In this document: in pieces, positions 8,522-16,850 of the stretch | Layout of the letters: each line of letters starts with the position of its first letter | Position numbering within the stretch: the stretch's first letter is position 1 | Program-made: the position numbers and the translations under genes | Assembly (NCBI GenBank): GCA_002695005.1 | Contig: NZNT01000020.1 | Coordinates: 1-64,000, forward strand | Reading direction: 5' to 3' | Length of the DNA stretch: 64,000 nt | Source: Maritimibacter sp. | Lineage (GTDB): Bacteria; Pseudomonadota; Alphaproteobacteria; Rhodobacterales; Rhodobacteraceae | The notes under the pieces: generated by a model | What the model saw: only the letters and a program-made list of their open reading frames with translations | Told to the model about the DNA's origin: nothing | Databases searched by the model: none

Positions 8522-9340
8522 TCAGCCGCGCTTGATGCGGCCGATGGACCCGCGCGCCGGATCGTAGCCCCAGGCCGCGATCCCGAAGGCCGCGATGGTC
8601 ACGCCCGCGACCACGGCGGCGGACACTGCGTTGAACTGCCCGTAGGCTGCGAACCGGATCAGCTCGATCCCGTGGGTGAACGGGTTGAAGGTCGCAATCC
8701 AGAACAGCGCCTCGGCCCCGCTCTCACGCAGTTTCCACAGGGGATAGAGCGCGGTGGACATGAAAAACATGGGGAAGATGACGAAGTTCATCATGCCCGC
8801 GAAATTCTCGATCTGGCGGGCATAGACGGAAATTATGAGCCCGATGGACCCCAGCATCAGCCCGGTCAGGAAGATCGCGGGCAGGATGTAAAGCATCCCG
8901 ATCGCGGTCATGTAGAACCCGAACAGCGCGGCGAGGCCAAGGAAGACATAGATCTGCACGGCGGCGAGGATCGTCGCGCCGAGGATCTTGGCAAACAGCA
9001 GGAAAGACCGGGGCAGGGGGCTGACCAGCATCACCCGCATCACACCCGCCTCACGGTCATAGACCATCGACAGGGCCGACTGCATGCACTGGAACAGCAC
9101 GATAATCCCGCACAGCCCCGGCAGGATGTATTCCTGGTAGGGCGTGTAGGTCTGATACGGCTCGATGATCGAGATGCCGAGCAGGTTCTGGAGGCCTGTC
9201 GCGAAGATGAACAGCCAGAGCGACGGCCGCACGACCGCCGAGATCAGCCGCTCCCGCTGACGCATGAACTTGAGGACCTCACGCTCGGTGACGGCGTAGA
9301 GGCCCAGGAGATAGCGGGGCTGGCTGACGATTTCACTCAC
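8522..9340 (-). CDS. ABC-2 type transporter permease of PQQ alcohol dehydrogenase system
   Basis: The 272-aa protein has six predicted membrane segments and the ABC-2/NodJ arrangement (YILPGLCGIIVLFQCMQSAL, REAGVMRVMLVSPLPRS). Together with the next three upstream genes it matches the set of ABC-exporter-associated proteins that accompanies PQQ alcohol dehydrogenases in Pseudomonas and methylotrophs (the PedC-type permease). Its start overlaps the end of the upstream gene by 8 nt. The matching ATPase is at 14557-15297 in a separate divergent operon. The substrate is unknown. Confidence 0.85.
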   Translation of the reverse strand: MSEIVSQPRYLLGLYAVTEREVLKFMRQRERLISAVVRPSLWLFIFATGLQNLLGISIIEPYQTYTPYQEYILPGLCGIIVLFQCMQSALSMVYDREAGVMRVMLVSPLPRSFLLFAKILGATILAAVQIYVFLGLAALFGFYMTAIGMLYILPAIFLTGLMLGSIGLIISVYARQIENFAGMMNFVIFPMFFMSTALYPLWKLRESGAEALFWIATFNPFTHGIELIRFAAYGQFNAVSAAVVAGVTIAAFGIAAWGYDPARGSIGRIKRG

Positions 9341-10502
9341 AGGAGAACTCTGCCTCGTCCTGACCCAGCGAGTCCAGCGTATTGCTCTGGTGCAGGAACC
9401 CCTGAATCGGTGCGATGTCGATCACTGCGTTCGATGTGGTGAGAAGAATGGGCATTCGAATCTGGCCGTTCCAGGAGCGGAAGGTCATCGGCACGCCCTT
9501 TGACCCGTCGAGGCTCAGACGATGGGACCGCATGTAGTCGTTCACCGCTTCCACGCTGTCCTCGCGCGTCTTGGCATAGGCGGTGAGCACGGCGCGGCCC
9601 GCGACCCATGTCGACCAGTCCTGCCAGTTCATGCGGCGGTTGTCCTCGGACATATCCTCGAACCGCGAATTGACCTGCGGCGCACCGTAGCGTTCCAGCG
9701 CCCAGGACCATTCCTGCGCGACGAGGCCGGCGGCCCCGATCACCGGGCGCGGCAGGGCGCTTTGGTATTCGACGTAGCGCGAATACTCGCCGTAGTCGTC
9801 GGCGATGAATATGACGTCGTAGTCGCGCAGCCCGCCGGTCACGAGCATGATGTTGTTTTCCTCGCGCAGCGCAGGGTTGGTGGAGAGATCGAACTCGCGC
9901 GTTTCGACGACCTCGATCCTGAGCCGTTCGGCGGCTTCGGCGAAGGCGGCGGCGCGGGCCATGTCCCGTTCGCTCTTGCCGCGCAGGACAAGCGCGCTTG
10001 TCCATTTCTGACGGGCGAGATGCTGGACCAGCGCGTCCGAGATCATACGGTCCGAGGCGCCGGTGTGGAGCAGGCCGGGGATGCAGGATCGGCGCAGGTC
10101 GTCCTCCGGGGCGGTGGTGTTGAGCACGGTTGCGCGGTCGCCCACGGCTTCGGCCACAGTCCGCACTTGGGCGGCGGGGAGATCGACGATGATGAAGGCC
10201 GCGCCGTCCGCGATCATACGCTCGGCCTCGGCCACCAGCGCGTCCTCGGAAACCGAGGCTTCGTCGAGTGTGACCTCGAACCCACGGGCGTCCGTCAGGA
10301 TTTTCATGTCCGCTATGGCGAGTTCGACGCCGGTCACCGTGTCCCCTTGCGGGCGCAGGGCGATCCGGGCATAGGCGAAATCCTCGTCGAAGCGCGGGTC
10401 ATTTTCGAGTGCGAGGAAGCCGAGCCGGACCTCGCGCGCGTCCTGCGCCCCAGCCGAAACGGCCAGGGCGCACCAGAGTGTGAAGGCGAGAAACCAGCGC
10501 AT
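9333..10502 (-). CDS. Periplasmic binding-protein-like subunit, PQQ alcohol dehydrogenase system
   Basis: The 389-aa protein has a signal peptide (about 20 residues ending ALAVSAGAQ) followed by a periplasmic type 1 binding-protein fold. It resembles the substrate-binding-like protein coded with PQQ-ABC exporters rather than an amino-acid binder. Segments such as FIIVDLPAAQV and VIFIADDYGEYSRYV fit alternating beta/alpha elements. It overlaps the beta-propeller gene at 10502 (start and stop share a base) and the permease by 8 nt, so the three are translated as one operon. Confidence 0.8.
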   Translation of the reverse strand: MRWFLAFTLWCALAVSAGAQDAREVRLGFLALENDPRFDEDFAYARIALRPQGDTVTGVELAIADMKILTDARGFEVTLDEASVSEDALVAEAERMIADGAAFIIVDLPAAQVRTVAEAVGDRATVLNTTAPEDDLRRSCIPGLLHTGASDRMISDALVQHLARQKWTSALVLRGKSERDMARAAAFAEAAERLRIEVVETREFDLSTNPALREENNIMLVTGGLRDYDVIFIADDYGEYSRYVEYQSALPRPVIGAAGLVAQEWSWALERYGAPQVNSRFEDMSEDNRRMNWQDWSTWVAGRAVLTAYAKTREDSVEAVNDYMRSHRLSLDGSKGVPMTFRSWNGQIRMPILLTTSNAVIDIAPIQGFLHQSNTLDSLGQDEAEFSCE

Positions 10503-11476
10503 CAGTCGTCGATCACAACAGTATGCGGCACACGGCCGACGGGGATGGAGCGGATGGGCCGGCGGCTCTCCATGTCGACGAGCGTGATGTCGTCGGAGAG
10601 GCCATTGGCGACCACCGCCACGCTTTCATCCCGGTTGAGCGCGACGGACCACGCGCGGTTGCCGACAAGGACGTAGTCCTGCAATTCCTTGGTGCGCGCG
10701 TCGATGATCGCGATGTGGTTCGCGCGGCCAAGGCTGATGATCCCGATGCTGCCATCTTCGGTGATCGCCATGCCCACGGGCGTGACGTCCTCGGGCCGGA
10801 AGCCGGGCGGTAGAAACTCCAGCACGTCCTTGATCTCGTTGGTGTCGCGGTCGATGACGTAGATCTCGCTCGACAGTTCCGCCGAAACCCAAAGCTCGTT
10901 GGTGTCGGGCGTCAGGACGAAACGGCGGGGCCGGGTGCCGACGATGATGTTGTCGGTGACCACGCCCGCCTGCGGGTCGACCACATGGATCATGTCCGCG
11001 ACTTCCGAGGTGACATAGACGGTGGAGCCGTCCGCGGTCTGGATCACGCCCTCGGGTTCGGCGCCCGTCGGCACATCGTGGACAACGATCCGGCTTTCCA
11101 TGTCGATCACCTCGAGCATGGAGTCCTCTTCGTTCGAGACGTACATGCGCGACTCGTCGGGTGAAAAGGCGAAAACCTCGGGGCTGGGGCCGGTCGGAAT
11201 CTGGTCGACCACTTCCAGCGTCTCGATGTCGATCACGTCGATCACGTCGTCATCCCCGCAGGCGACGTAGAGCATCGTCTGCGCGTCGTTCATCTTCATG
11301 TCGCGCGGACGGCGCGAAGTTTCGATCTGCTTGATCACGTTGAATTCGGCGTCGAGCACCCAGACCTCGTGACTTTTCTCGTTGGAGACGAAGACAAGCC
11401 CGGTGTCTTTGGCGTGGGCCGGCCCGAAGGCCAGTCCAGCTGCGACGATTGCGGCGAAAATACCCTGTTTCATCAA
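10502..11476 (-). CDS. YVTN-type beta-propeller protein, PQQ-dependent catabolism associated
   Basis: The 324-aa secreted protein (signal peptide ends near GPAHA, residue 22) consists of about seven repeats of 40-45 residues with the motif VSNEKSHEVWVLD / TVYVTSEVADMIHVVD / VAVVANGLSDDITLVD. This is the YVTN beta-propeller seen in PQQ alcohol dehydrogenase clusters. It is probably periplasmic and may act as a scaffold or accessory for the dehydrogenase or exporter; the role is not known. The overlap with the upstream cupredoxin-like gene (4 nt) shows co-translation. Confidence 0.85.
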   Translation of the reverse strand: MMKQGIFAAIVAAGLAFGPAHAKDTGLVFVSNEKSHEVWVLDAEFNVIKQIETSRRPRDMKMNDAQTMLYVACGDDDVIDVIDIETLEVVDQIPTGPSPEVFAFSPDESRMYVSNEEDSMLEVIDMESRIVVHDVPTGAEPEGVIQTADGSTVYVTSEVADMIHVVDPQAGVVTDNIIVGTRPRRFVLTPDTNELWVSAELSSEIYVIDRDTNEIKDVLEFLPPGFRPEDVTPVGMAITEDGSIGIISLGRANHIAIIDARTKELQDYVLVGNRAWSVALNRDESVAVVANGLSDDITLVDMESRRPIRSIPVGRVPHTVVIDD

Positions 11477-11898
11477 CGCACCACGAACGTGCCGGCGATG
11501 CCGCGGTTCTCGTATCCCGGAACGTAGAAATCGTAGTTGCCCGGACGGATCGGGACGAACCAGATGTCGATGACCCCCTCGTCGTCGAATTCGACGGAGT
11601 GAAGGCCCAGCGGCTTCACCTCCAGGTCGTTGATGACCACCTGGTTGATCCAGGAATTGCGGAACAGGTCCGGGGCCCTGAACTGAAATTCCTCGCCGCC
11701 GTCATGGACGATCCGCCAGCGGTAGTATTTACCGGTCTCAAGCTCGAACTCGTTGACCGAAAGCGTGAGCGCCGCGCTGTCGATGACCATGTCCTCGAGC
11801 CGCGTGGCGTTGGATGCGAGGTTTCCCTCGGCGATAGCGGCGGTGCCGATCACGAGGCTCGTGGCGGCAGCACATAGACTTGAATAAATGACTCTCAT
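11473..11898 (-). CDS. Secreted cupredoxin-like protein
   Basis: The 141-aa protein has a signal peptide (about 23 residues, ending IAEG) and a beta-rich domain of the cupredoxin type (YYRWRIVHDGGEEFQF, VDIWFVPIRPGNYDFYVPGYENRGIAGTF in part). The classical Cu ligand pattern C-x-x-H-x-x-M is absent: there is no cysteine after the signal peptide, so a type 1 copper centre is unlikely. It heads the minus-strand operon ending with the ABC permease; GGGAG lies 8 nt before the ATG. Confidence 0.75.
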   Translation of the reverse strand: MRVIYSSLCAAATSLVIGTAAIAEGNLASNATRLEDMVIDSAALTLSVNEFELETGKYYRWRIVHDGGEEFQFRAPDLFRNSWINQVVINDLEVKPLGLHSVEFDDEGVIDIWFVPIRPGNYDFYVPGYENRGIAGTFVVR

Positions 11899-12057
11899 AG
11901 ATTGAACTCCCTGTTGCCGCCATACGTTCGCAGATGGACCCCGCCCAGATCAAATAGATAATTCCAATTTCCGCTATTGAGGTCTTGGTGTTGGGCTGGT
12001 GTTAGTTTGCCCTAAAAGCAGGAGCGCGCGCTCGCGCGCGTGAGGGAGGATAATACA
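11899..12057. promoter_or_regulatory. Divergent control region of the PQQ locus, with direct repeats
   Basis: These 159 bp separate the cupredoxin-led operon (minus) from the ABC importer operon (plus). Two copies of TGGTGTT(G/A) start at 11986 and 11997, exactly 11 bp apart, on one face of the helix. A self-complementary GCGCGCGCTCGCGCGCG run occupies 12024-12040, just before the GGGAGG ribosome site of the plus-strand operon. These are candidate regulator and leader elements for both operons; no specific regulator is identified. Confidence 0.4.
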
Positions 12058-13068
12058 ATGAAAAGACGTGATTTTTCGGCCATGTTCGGCGCGGGCCTTG
12101 TCGGGGCGGCGCTGCCCGCCGGTCGCGCTGCGGCCTTCAGCCCGCCAAACAACGACGTTGTGCCGGTCACTGTCGGTGCGCTCGCCAACGGCACCGCCCA
12201 GTGGGAGCTGAGTGTCATCAAGAAGATGGAGCTCGACAAGAAACACGGCGTGGACCTGAGCCTCAAGGACGTGTCCGGCAAGCAGGCGAGCCATGTGGCG
12301 CTCATGTCGGGTGACGTGGATATCGTGCTGTCGGATTTCATCTGGGTCGCCACGGTGCGCGCGGATGGCGAGGACTTTACCGTCGTGCCGCACAGCTATG
12401 CGGTCGGCGGCCTGATGGTGCAGCCGGACGGCCCGATCCAGTCGATCAACGACCTGCCGGGCAAGACCATCGCGATTGCCGGCGGCCCGGTCGACAAGAG
12501 CTGGGTCGCGTTGCAGGCCTATTACAACAAGGAAACGGGTGAGAGCCTTGCGGACAAGGTCGAAGCCCGCTTCGGGGCACCGCCGCTGGTGAACGAATTG
12601 CTGGCGGAGGGCAAGGCGGATGCCTCGCTCAACTTCTGGCATTTCAACGCCCGCTCAAAGGCGGCCGGGATGAAAGAGCTCATCTCGGTGACGGAGATGA
12701 TGGAGGGGCTCGGCGTCACCGATCAGCCCCCGCTTCTGGGCTGGGTCTTCCGCGAGAGCATCGCGGCGGAGAAACCCGGGGCGATCAAGGGATTCCTCGA
12801 CGCCTCCTTTGAGGCCAAGAAGATGCTGCTCAATCGCGACAGCGTGTGGAACGATCTCAAGGAGCTCATGCGCGTGGGAGACGATCAGACGCTGTTCGAA
12901 ACGCTGCGCGCCGATTACCGCAAGGGGATCATCCCCGAATATGATCAGGCCATGATCGACGCCGCCGCGGCGTCCTACAAGATCATGGCGGAATACGGCG
13001 GGCCTGAACTGGTCGGAGACGCGACCGAAATGCCCGCTGGAACGTTCTGGTCGGATTACGGCGTCTGA
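12058..13068 (+). CDS. ABC importer substrate-binding protein, NitT/TauT type (Tat-exported)
   Basis: The 336-aa protein starts with a twin-arginine signal (KRRDFSAMF at residues 2-10, cleavage near GRAAA). The mature part has the SsuA/NMT1 pattern: VTVGALANGTAQWEL, DVDIVLSDFIWVA, LPGKTIAIAGGPVDKSW. It would deliver a small solute to the permease and ATPase directly downstream (20 and 775 nt). GGGAGG precedes the ATG. Location inside a PQQ alcohol dehydrogenase locus suggests a ligand connected with alcohol oxidation, a cofactor or a metal chelate rather than sulfonate, but the sequence alone does not show this. Confidence 0.85.
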   Translation: MKRRDFSAMFGAGLVGAALPAGRAAAFSPPNNDVVPVTVGALANGTAQWELSVIKKMELDKKHGVDLSLKDVSGKQASHVALMSGDVDIVLSDFIWVATVRADGEDFTVVPHSYAVGGLMVQPDGPIQSINDLPGKTIAIAGGPVDKSWVALQAYYNKETGESLADKVEARFGAPPLVNELLAEGKADASLNFWHFNARSKAAGMKELISVTEMMEGLGVTDQPPLLGWVFRESIAAEKPGAIKGFLDASFEAKKMLLNRDSVWNDLKELMRVGDDQTLFETLRADYRKGIIPEYDQAMIDAAAASYKIMAEYGGPELVGDATEMPAGTFWSDYGV

Positions 13069-13088
13069 ATCGCGCCGGACCGAACCGG

Positions 13089-13871
13089 ATGGAGCGTCGC
13101 AAACAAAAACCTCCCGGGGTGGCGGGGGGCCTGGAATGGTTCTCCCTGCCGCTACTCCTCCTCCTGTGGCAGGTTCTGGCGGTGGTCGTGGACCACCGCC
13201 TTTTTCCCACACCGATCGAGGTGATCGCGGAGGTCTGGTTCCTCGCAACGGAACGCTCGCTTCTCGCCGATGTCGGTAAGACGCTGAGCCGCGCGGCCAT
13301 CGCCTTTGTCATCGCGATGACGGCGGGCATCGTGCTTGGCGGTGTCTTCGGGCGATTTCGCAATGCTGACCGGCTGTTCGGGACATGGGTTCTCATCGGG
13401 CTCAACATCCCGGCGATCGTGGTCGCGATCACCTGCTACATCTGGCTCGGCCTCACCGAGTTCGCGCTGATCCTCGCGGTGGTCATCAACAAGGCGCCGC
13501 TCGTCACCGTGACGATGCGTGAGGGCGTTCGGGCGCTGGATCACGGCTACGGCGAACTCGCCCGCGTCTACCGCGTGCCGTTCTGGCGGCGGGTGCGGCG
13601 GTTCATCGTGCCGCAACTCATGCCCTATGTCCTGACGGCGGCCCGCACGGGGCTGTCGCTCATCTGGAAAATCGTGCTGGTGTTCGAGGTTCTGGGGTCA
13701 GACGGTGGTGTCGGCTTCCGGATCGGTATCTTCTTTCAGAACTTCGACATCGAGGGCATCCTCGCCTATACGATGTCGTTCATGGCGGTGGTGATCCTGA
13801 TCGAATACTTGGTGATGCGGAAACTTGAAGCGAAGGTACTCGGATGGCGTCCGGCGTTCCTGTCCGCATAG
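13089..13871 (+). CDS. ABC importer permease, NitT/TauT type
   Basis: The 260-aa protein has five or six membrane segments and a cytoplasmic EAA-type loop (YGELARVYRVPFWRRVRRF, about residues 157-175) that contacts the ATPase. It belongs to the SsuC/TauC permease family. The last 28 nt overlap the ATPase gene. The ribosome site is weak, which suggests coupling to the binding-protein gene 20 nt upstream. Confidence 0.88.
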   Translation: MERRKQKPPGVAGGLEWFSLPLLLLLWQVLAVVVDHRLFPTPIEVIAEVWFLATERSLLADVGKTLSRAAIAFVIAMTAGIVLGGVFGRFRNADRLFGTWVLIGLNIPAIVVAITCYIWLGLTEFALILAVVINKAPLVTVTMREGVRALDHGYGELARVYRVPFWRRVRRFIVPQLMPYVLTAARTGLSLIWKIVLVFEVLGSDGGVGFRIGIFFQNFDIEGILAYTMSFMAVVILIEYLVMRKLEAKVLGWRPAFLSA

Positions 13872-14560
13872 ACATATCCGAAAAGCGCTTCGGCGATACG
13901 CCGCTGTTCCGGGATCTCGGGCTCGAGATCGCGGGGGGCGAGGTGCTGGCGCTGATCGGACCGTCCGGTGTCGGCAAGTCGACGCTTCTGCGGATGGTCG
14001 CCGGGATCGACACGGATTTCGATGGTCTGGTGGAGGTCGACGGCAAGTCGCCGGAACGCGCTCCGGTGCCCGGCTTCGTGTTCCAGGACCCGCGCCTTTT
14101 GCCGTGGGAGACCGCGACCGGGAACCTGCGGGTGGTGAACCCGGAGCTGCCGGTGGCGGAGGCGCACAAGCTTCTGGGCGAAATGGGCCTCGCGGGCTAT
14201 GAGGATGCGCTGCCGGGGCAGTTGTCCGGAGGGATGCAGCGGCGCGTGGCGCTGGCGCGTGCCCTCGCGGTTGCACCCGGGCTTCTGATCCTCGACGAGC
14301 CTTTCGTGTCCATCGACCGCAAGCTGGTGCGCGAGTTGTCGGCGCTTCTCATCGAGGTGATCGAGCGGTATGGCCATACGGTCATCCTCGTCACCCACGA
14401 CCCGGAAGACGCGGCCCGGCTGGCCGACCGTGTTGTGGTGATCGAGGGGCGGCCGGCGACAGTTGTGGAAGATCGCCGCATTACGCTGGCCCGGAGCGAG
14501 CGGGACGATGCCATGGTCGCGGCCGAAACGGCGCGGATCACAGGAGAGGGCGGCGCATGA
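13844..14560 (+). CDS. ABC importer ATP-binding protein, NitT/TauT type
   Basis: The 238-aa ATPase has Walker A GPSGVGKST (about residues 38-46), signature LSGGMQRR (about 127-134), Walker B LLILDEP (about 147-153) and the H-loop VTHDPEDA. It powers the importer formed with the two preceding genes. The start lies inside the permease gene (28-nt overlap) and its end overlaps the next ATPase gene (ATGA at 14557-14560), so all four genes form one tight operon. Confidence 0.9.
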   Translation: MASGVPVRIDISEKRFGDTPLFRDLGLEIAGGEVLALIGPSGVGKSTLLRMVAGIDTDFDGLVEVDGKSPERAPVPGFVFQDPRLLPWETATGNLRVVNPELPVAEAHKLLGEMGLAGYEDALPGQLSGGMQRRVALARALAVAPGLLILDEPFVSIDRKLVRELSALLIEVIERYGHTVILVTHDPEDAARLADRVVVIEGRPATVVEDRRITLARSERDDAMVAAETARITGEGGA

Positions 14561-15297
14561 GCGTGCTTGAGATGACTGCGGTCGAAAAGAGCTACGGCAA
14601 CGTGAAGGCGTTGGACGGCGTGGACCTTGCGCTGGGCAAGAGCCGGTTCGTCGGTCTGCTCGGGCCGAATGGGGCGGGCAAATCGACGCTGTTCCAGATC
14701 ATCTCGGGCCTGTTCGTGCCGGATGCGGGGACGGTCAAGCTGTTTGGTATGACCCACGGCGCGGACGGCCCCGCCATACGCCGTCGCATGGGCGTCGTGT
14801 TCCAGGCGCGTTCGGTTGATCTCGACATGACGATCCGCGCCAACCTGCGGTTTCACGGGCGGCTCTTCGGGCTGGGCGGGCGCAAGCTCGACGCGCGGAT
14901 CGACGCGCTTGCTGAACAGTTCGACCTGACGGACCTAGTGAAGCGCCCGGTGCGTAACCTGTCGGGCGGGCAGCAGCGCAAGGTCGAGATCGCGCGCGCG
15001 CTCATTAATGATCCCGATTTCCTCATCATGGACGAACCCTCGGCCGGGCTCGACACGCCGTCGCGCCGTGCGCTGGTCGCGGATATCCGGCGGCTGGCCG
15101 CCGAGCAGGACGTGGCGATCCTCTGGGCCACGCACCTCGTGGACGAGGTGGATGATGCCGACGACGTGGTGATGCTGGTCAAAGGCAAGGTGGTGGCCGA
15201 CGGCGCACCCGCGACGCTCATCAAGGACGCGGGCGCTGAGGATCTGACCGACGCCTACGCAAAGCTGACCGGGGGCGCGACCCCCGAACGGGAGTAG
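14557..15297 (+). CDS. ABC exporter ATP-binding protein, PQQ alcohol dehydrogenase system
   Basis: The 246-aa ATPase has Walker A GPNGAGKST (about residues 35-43), LSGGQQRKVEIARAL and Walker B FLIMDEPSAGLD, with the layout of ABC-2 exporter ATPases (CcmA/NodI/DrrA type). It does not fit the importer genes before it; its natural partner is the ABC-2 permease at 8522-9340. Importer and exporter ATPases are thus coded side by side, with the ATG of this gene overlapping the previous stop. Confidence 0.88.
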   Translation: MSVLEMTAVEKSYGNVKALDGVDLALGKSRFVGLLGPNGAGKSTLFQIISGLFVPDAGTVKLFGMTHGADGPAIRRRMGVVFQARSVDLDMTIRANLRFHGRLFGLGGRKLDARIDALAEQFDLTDLVKRPVRNLSGGQQRKVEIARALINDPDFLIMDEPSAGLDTPSRRALVADIRRLAAEQDVAILWATHLVDEVDDADDVVMLVKGKVVADGAPATLIKDAGAEDLTDAYAKLTGGATPERE

Positions 15298-15404
15298 GAG
15301 ACTTGCGCCCTCAACTGCGCCCGCGCACCGTGGAAACCCCAATTCCGGGCATCGCGAACGCCAATGCCCGATACCCGTAGCATGGACCTGTCGGTCGAGG
15401 AGGA

Positions 15405-16214
15405 ATGATGCGTTTCTGGAGCCTTCTTCTGTCTTGCATCCTGATCGTCGCTTCGGGCGTTGGCCTGCTGGTTCTGGCAGGTGGGGCCAAGCGCCTTGCC
15501 GCGCCACCGCTGGAAGCCCAGCTCGAAGTTCAGGCGTTTCCCGTGCCGCAAGGGTTCGGGATCGACCCGGCGCGCGTGGCCGGCTACATGGCCGACAAGC
15601 TGGTGCAGCGGATGGATGGCGACGTCGCCATGCGCATGACGCTCGATACCGAGAACATGAGGAAGGTCAAGGAAATCGTGCTGCCGCGCCTTATGAGCGT
15701 CGTCCCGGTGCAGGAGATGATGCGCGATATTCCCGAACTGTCGGCGATCCTCGAACTCGGCGCGTTCCGTGGCAGCGTCACAGGCAGGATCACGAGTGCC
15801 GACGCTGCGCGCGACGTGGCGCTCACGGTGCCTGACGCTCGGTTGGCCGAGGTGGATGGCGAAGCGTTCGAAATCACGACGACCTCCACCGGGATGACGG
15901 CGCTGGTACTGGGCGACATGGCGGCGGGCGAAGTTCGCGAGGTCACGGTCTGGATCGGCGAAGAGGGCATGAACAGCGACCTTGCGCGCACCATCCGCAT
16001 CGGGGCCGACGCCGGGTCGCGCGGTCGGGTGCTCTTGTGGGGCGCGGACGGTTGGTTCGGCGCCGATGTCGAGGCGCTCCGTTGGTCGCGCTGGCTGATC
16101 GGGGCGCTGCTGGGCGGGGTCCTGTTGTTCGGTGTGGCGAGCCTGATCCTGCCGTTGCTCACCGCCCGGCAGGCGCGGTCGGGCCGCAGCCCCCTCGACG
16201 CCTCCGCCCGATAG
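15405..16214 (+). CDS. Uncharacterised protein with membrane segments at both ends
   Basis: The 269-aa protein has one hydrophobic segment at residues 4-26 (LLLSCILIVASGVGLLVLAG) and a second near residues 223-245 (LIGALLGGVLLFGVASLILP). The roughly 195 residues between lie most likely in the periplasm. No known domain is recognised. GAGGAGG precedes two adjacent ATG codons at 15405 and 15408. It lies 107 nt after the exporter ATPase, on the same strand, and may be the last gene of that operon or begin its own. Confidence 0.7.
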   Translation: MMRFWSLLLSCILIVASGVGLLVLAGGAKRLAAPPLEAQLEVQAFPVPQGFGIDPARVAGYMADKLVQRMDGDVAMRMTLDTENMRKVKEIVLPRLMSVVPVQEMMRDIPELSAILELGAFRGSVTGRITSADAARDVALTVPDARLAEVDGEAFEITTTSTGMTALVLGDMAAGEVREVTVWIGEEGMNSDLARTIRIGADAGSRGRVLLWGADGWFGADVEALRWSRWLIGALLGGVLLFGVASLILPLLTARQARSGRSPLDASAR

Positions 16215-16253
16215 CCGCGCGTTTCATCCGGTGTCCCGGCGGCCGCCAGTGGC

Positions 16254-16850
16254 CTATTGCGGCTTGGAGGGTGTAATCGGCGCGGCTTCGGTGTCGAAGC
16301 TCAACATCGACGGATCGAAATTGGAGATCCGTTGACCGGCGGTCGAGCTTCCGCCCGGTCGTGTCTCGCTGATCTCCGCATCGATCGCTTCGGCCAGCGC
16401 CTCGGAGGTGGCTTCGGGCAGAACCTCGTCGGAATCGATGGTGCCTTGCATCTCTTCGCCCTCCGAGATCCGTCCCAGCGCATCGTTGACCTTGATGATC
16501 AGGTCGTCCGAATAGGGCAGCTGATAGGCGCGAGGGGGGCCGACCGGGAAATTCTCGGTGTCGAGTGCCTGTAGCCAGACGTAGACACGCCCCTCTTCGC
16601 CCTGCAGAGCGTTTGGTTCGATCATCTGGGCCCAGAGTATCCTGAAGCTGAGCGGCAGTTCCCCGTCCGAGGGCATGCCACGCAGCTCGCCCACGCCCCA
16701 GAAGGTCAAGGGGATCGTCGCCACCGTCGCCACGGTCGCGAAGACCTTCATCACGATGTGGATGTTCGTGAGAAGCACGAGGTAGGCGAGAAGTGACACC
16801 ACCAGCGCGTAGGAGGCGGTCAGGGCCAGGATCACGTAGGTCATGTTCAT
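16254..16850 (-). CDS. Uncharacterised two-segment membrane protein, third gene of TolQ-like unit
   Basis: The 198-aa protein has two hydrophobic segments (about residues 5-27 and 32-52) followed by about 145 mostly polar residues and a Pro/Ser-rich tail. The middle part (LSFRILWAQMIEPNALQGEEGRVYVWLQAL) is likely a small folded domain. The start overlaps the end of the ExbD-like gene by 4 nt, so it belongs to the three-gene unit with the TolQ/ExbB-type channel. No known family is recognised. Confidence 0.75.
   Translation of the reverse strand: MNMTYVILALTASYALVVSLLAYLVLLTNIHIVMKVFATVATVATIPLTFWGVGELRGMPSDGELPLSFRILWAQMIEPNALQGEEGRVYVWLQALDTENFPVGPPRAYQLPYSDDLIIKVNDALGRISEGEEMQGTIDSDEVLPEATSEALAEAIDAEISETRPGGSSTAGQRISNFDPSMLSFDTEAAPITPSKPQ

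Noticed and set aside
8386-8535. A 49-codon hydrophobic plus-strand frame (HIIAGASIAGLCIAALIVL...) between the Lrp and ABC permease genes.
   Set aside because: It looks like a membrane helix but has no ATG, GTG or TTG near its start and no ribosome site, and its end overlaps the permease gene. It may be a relic.
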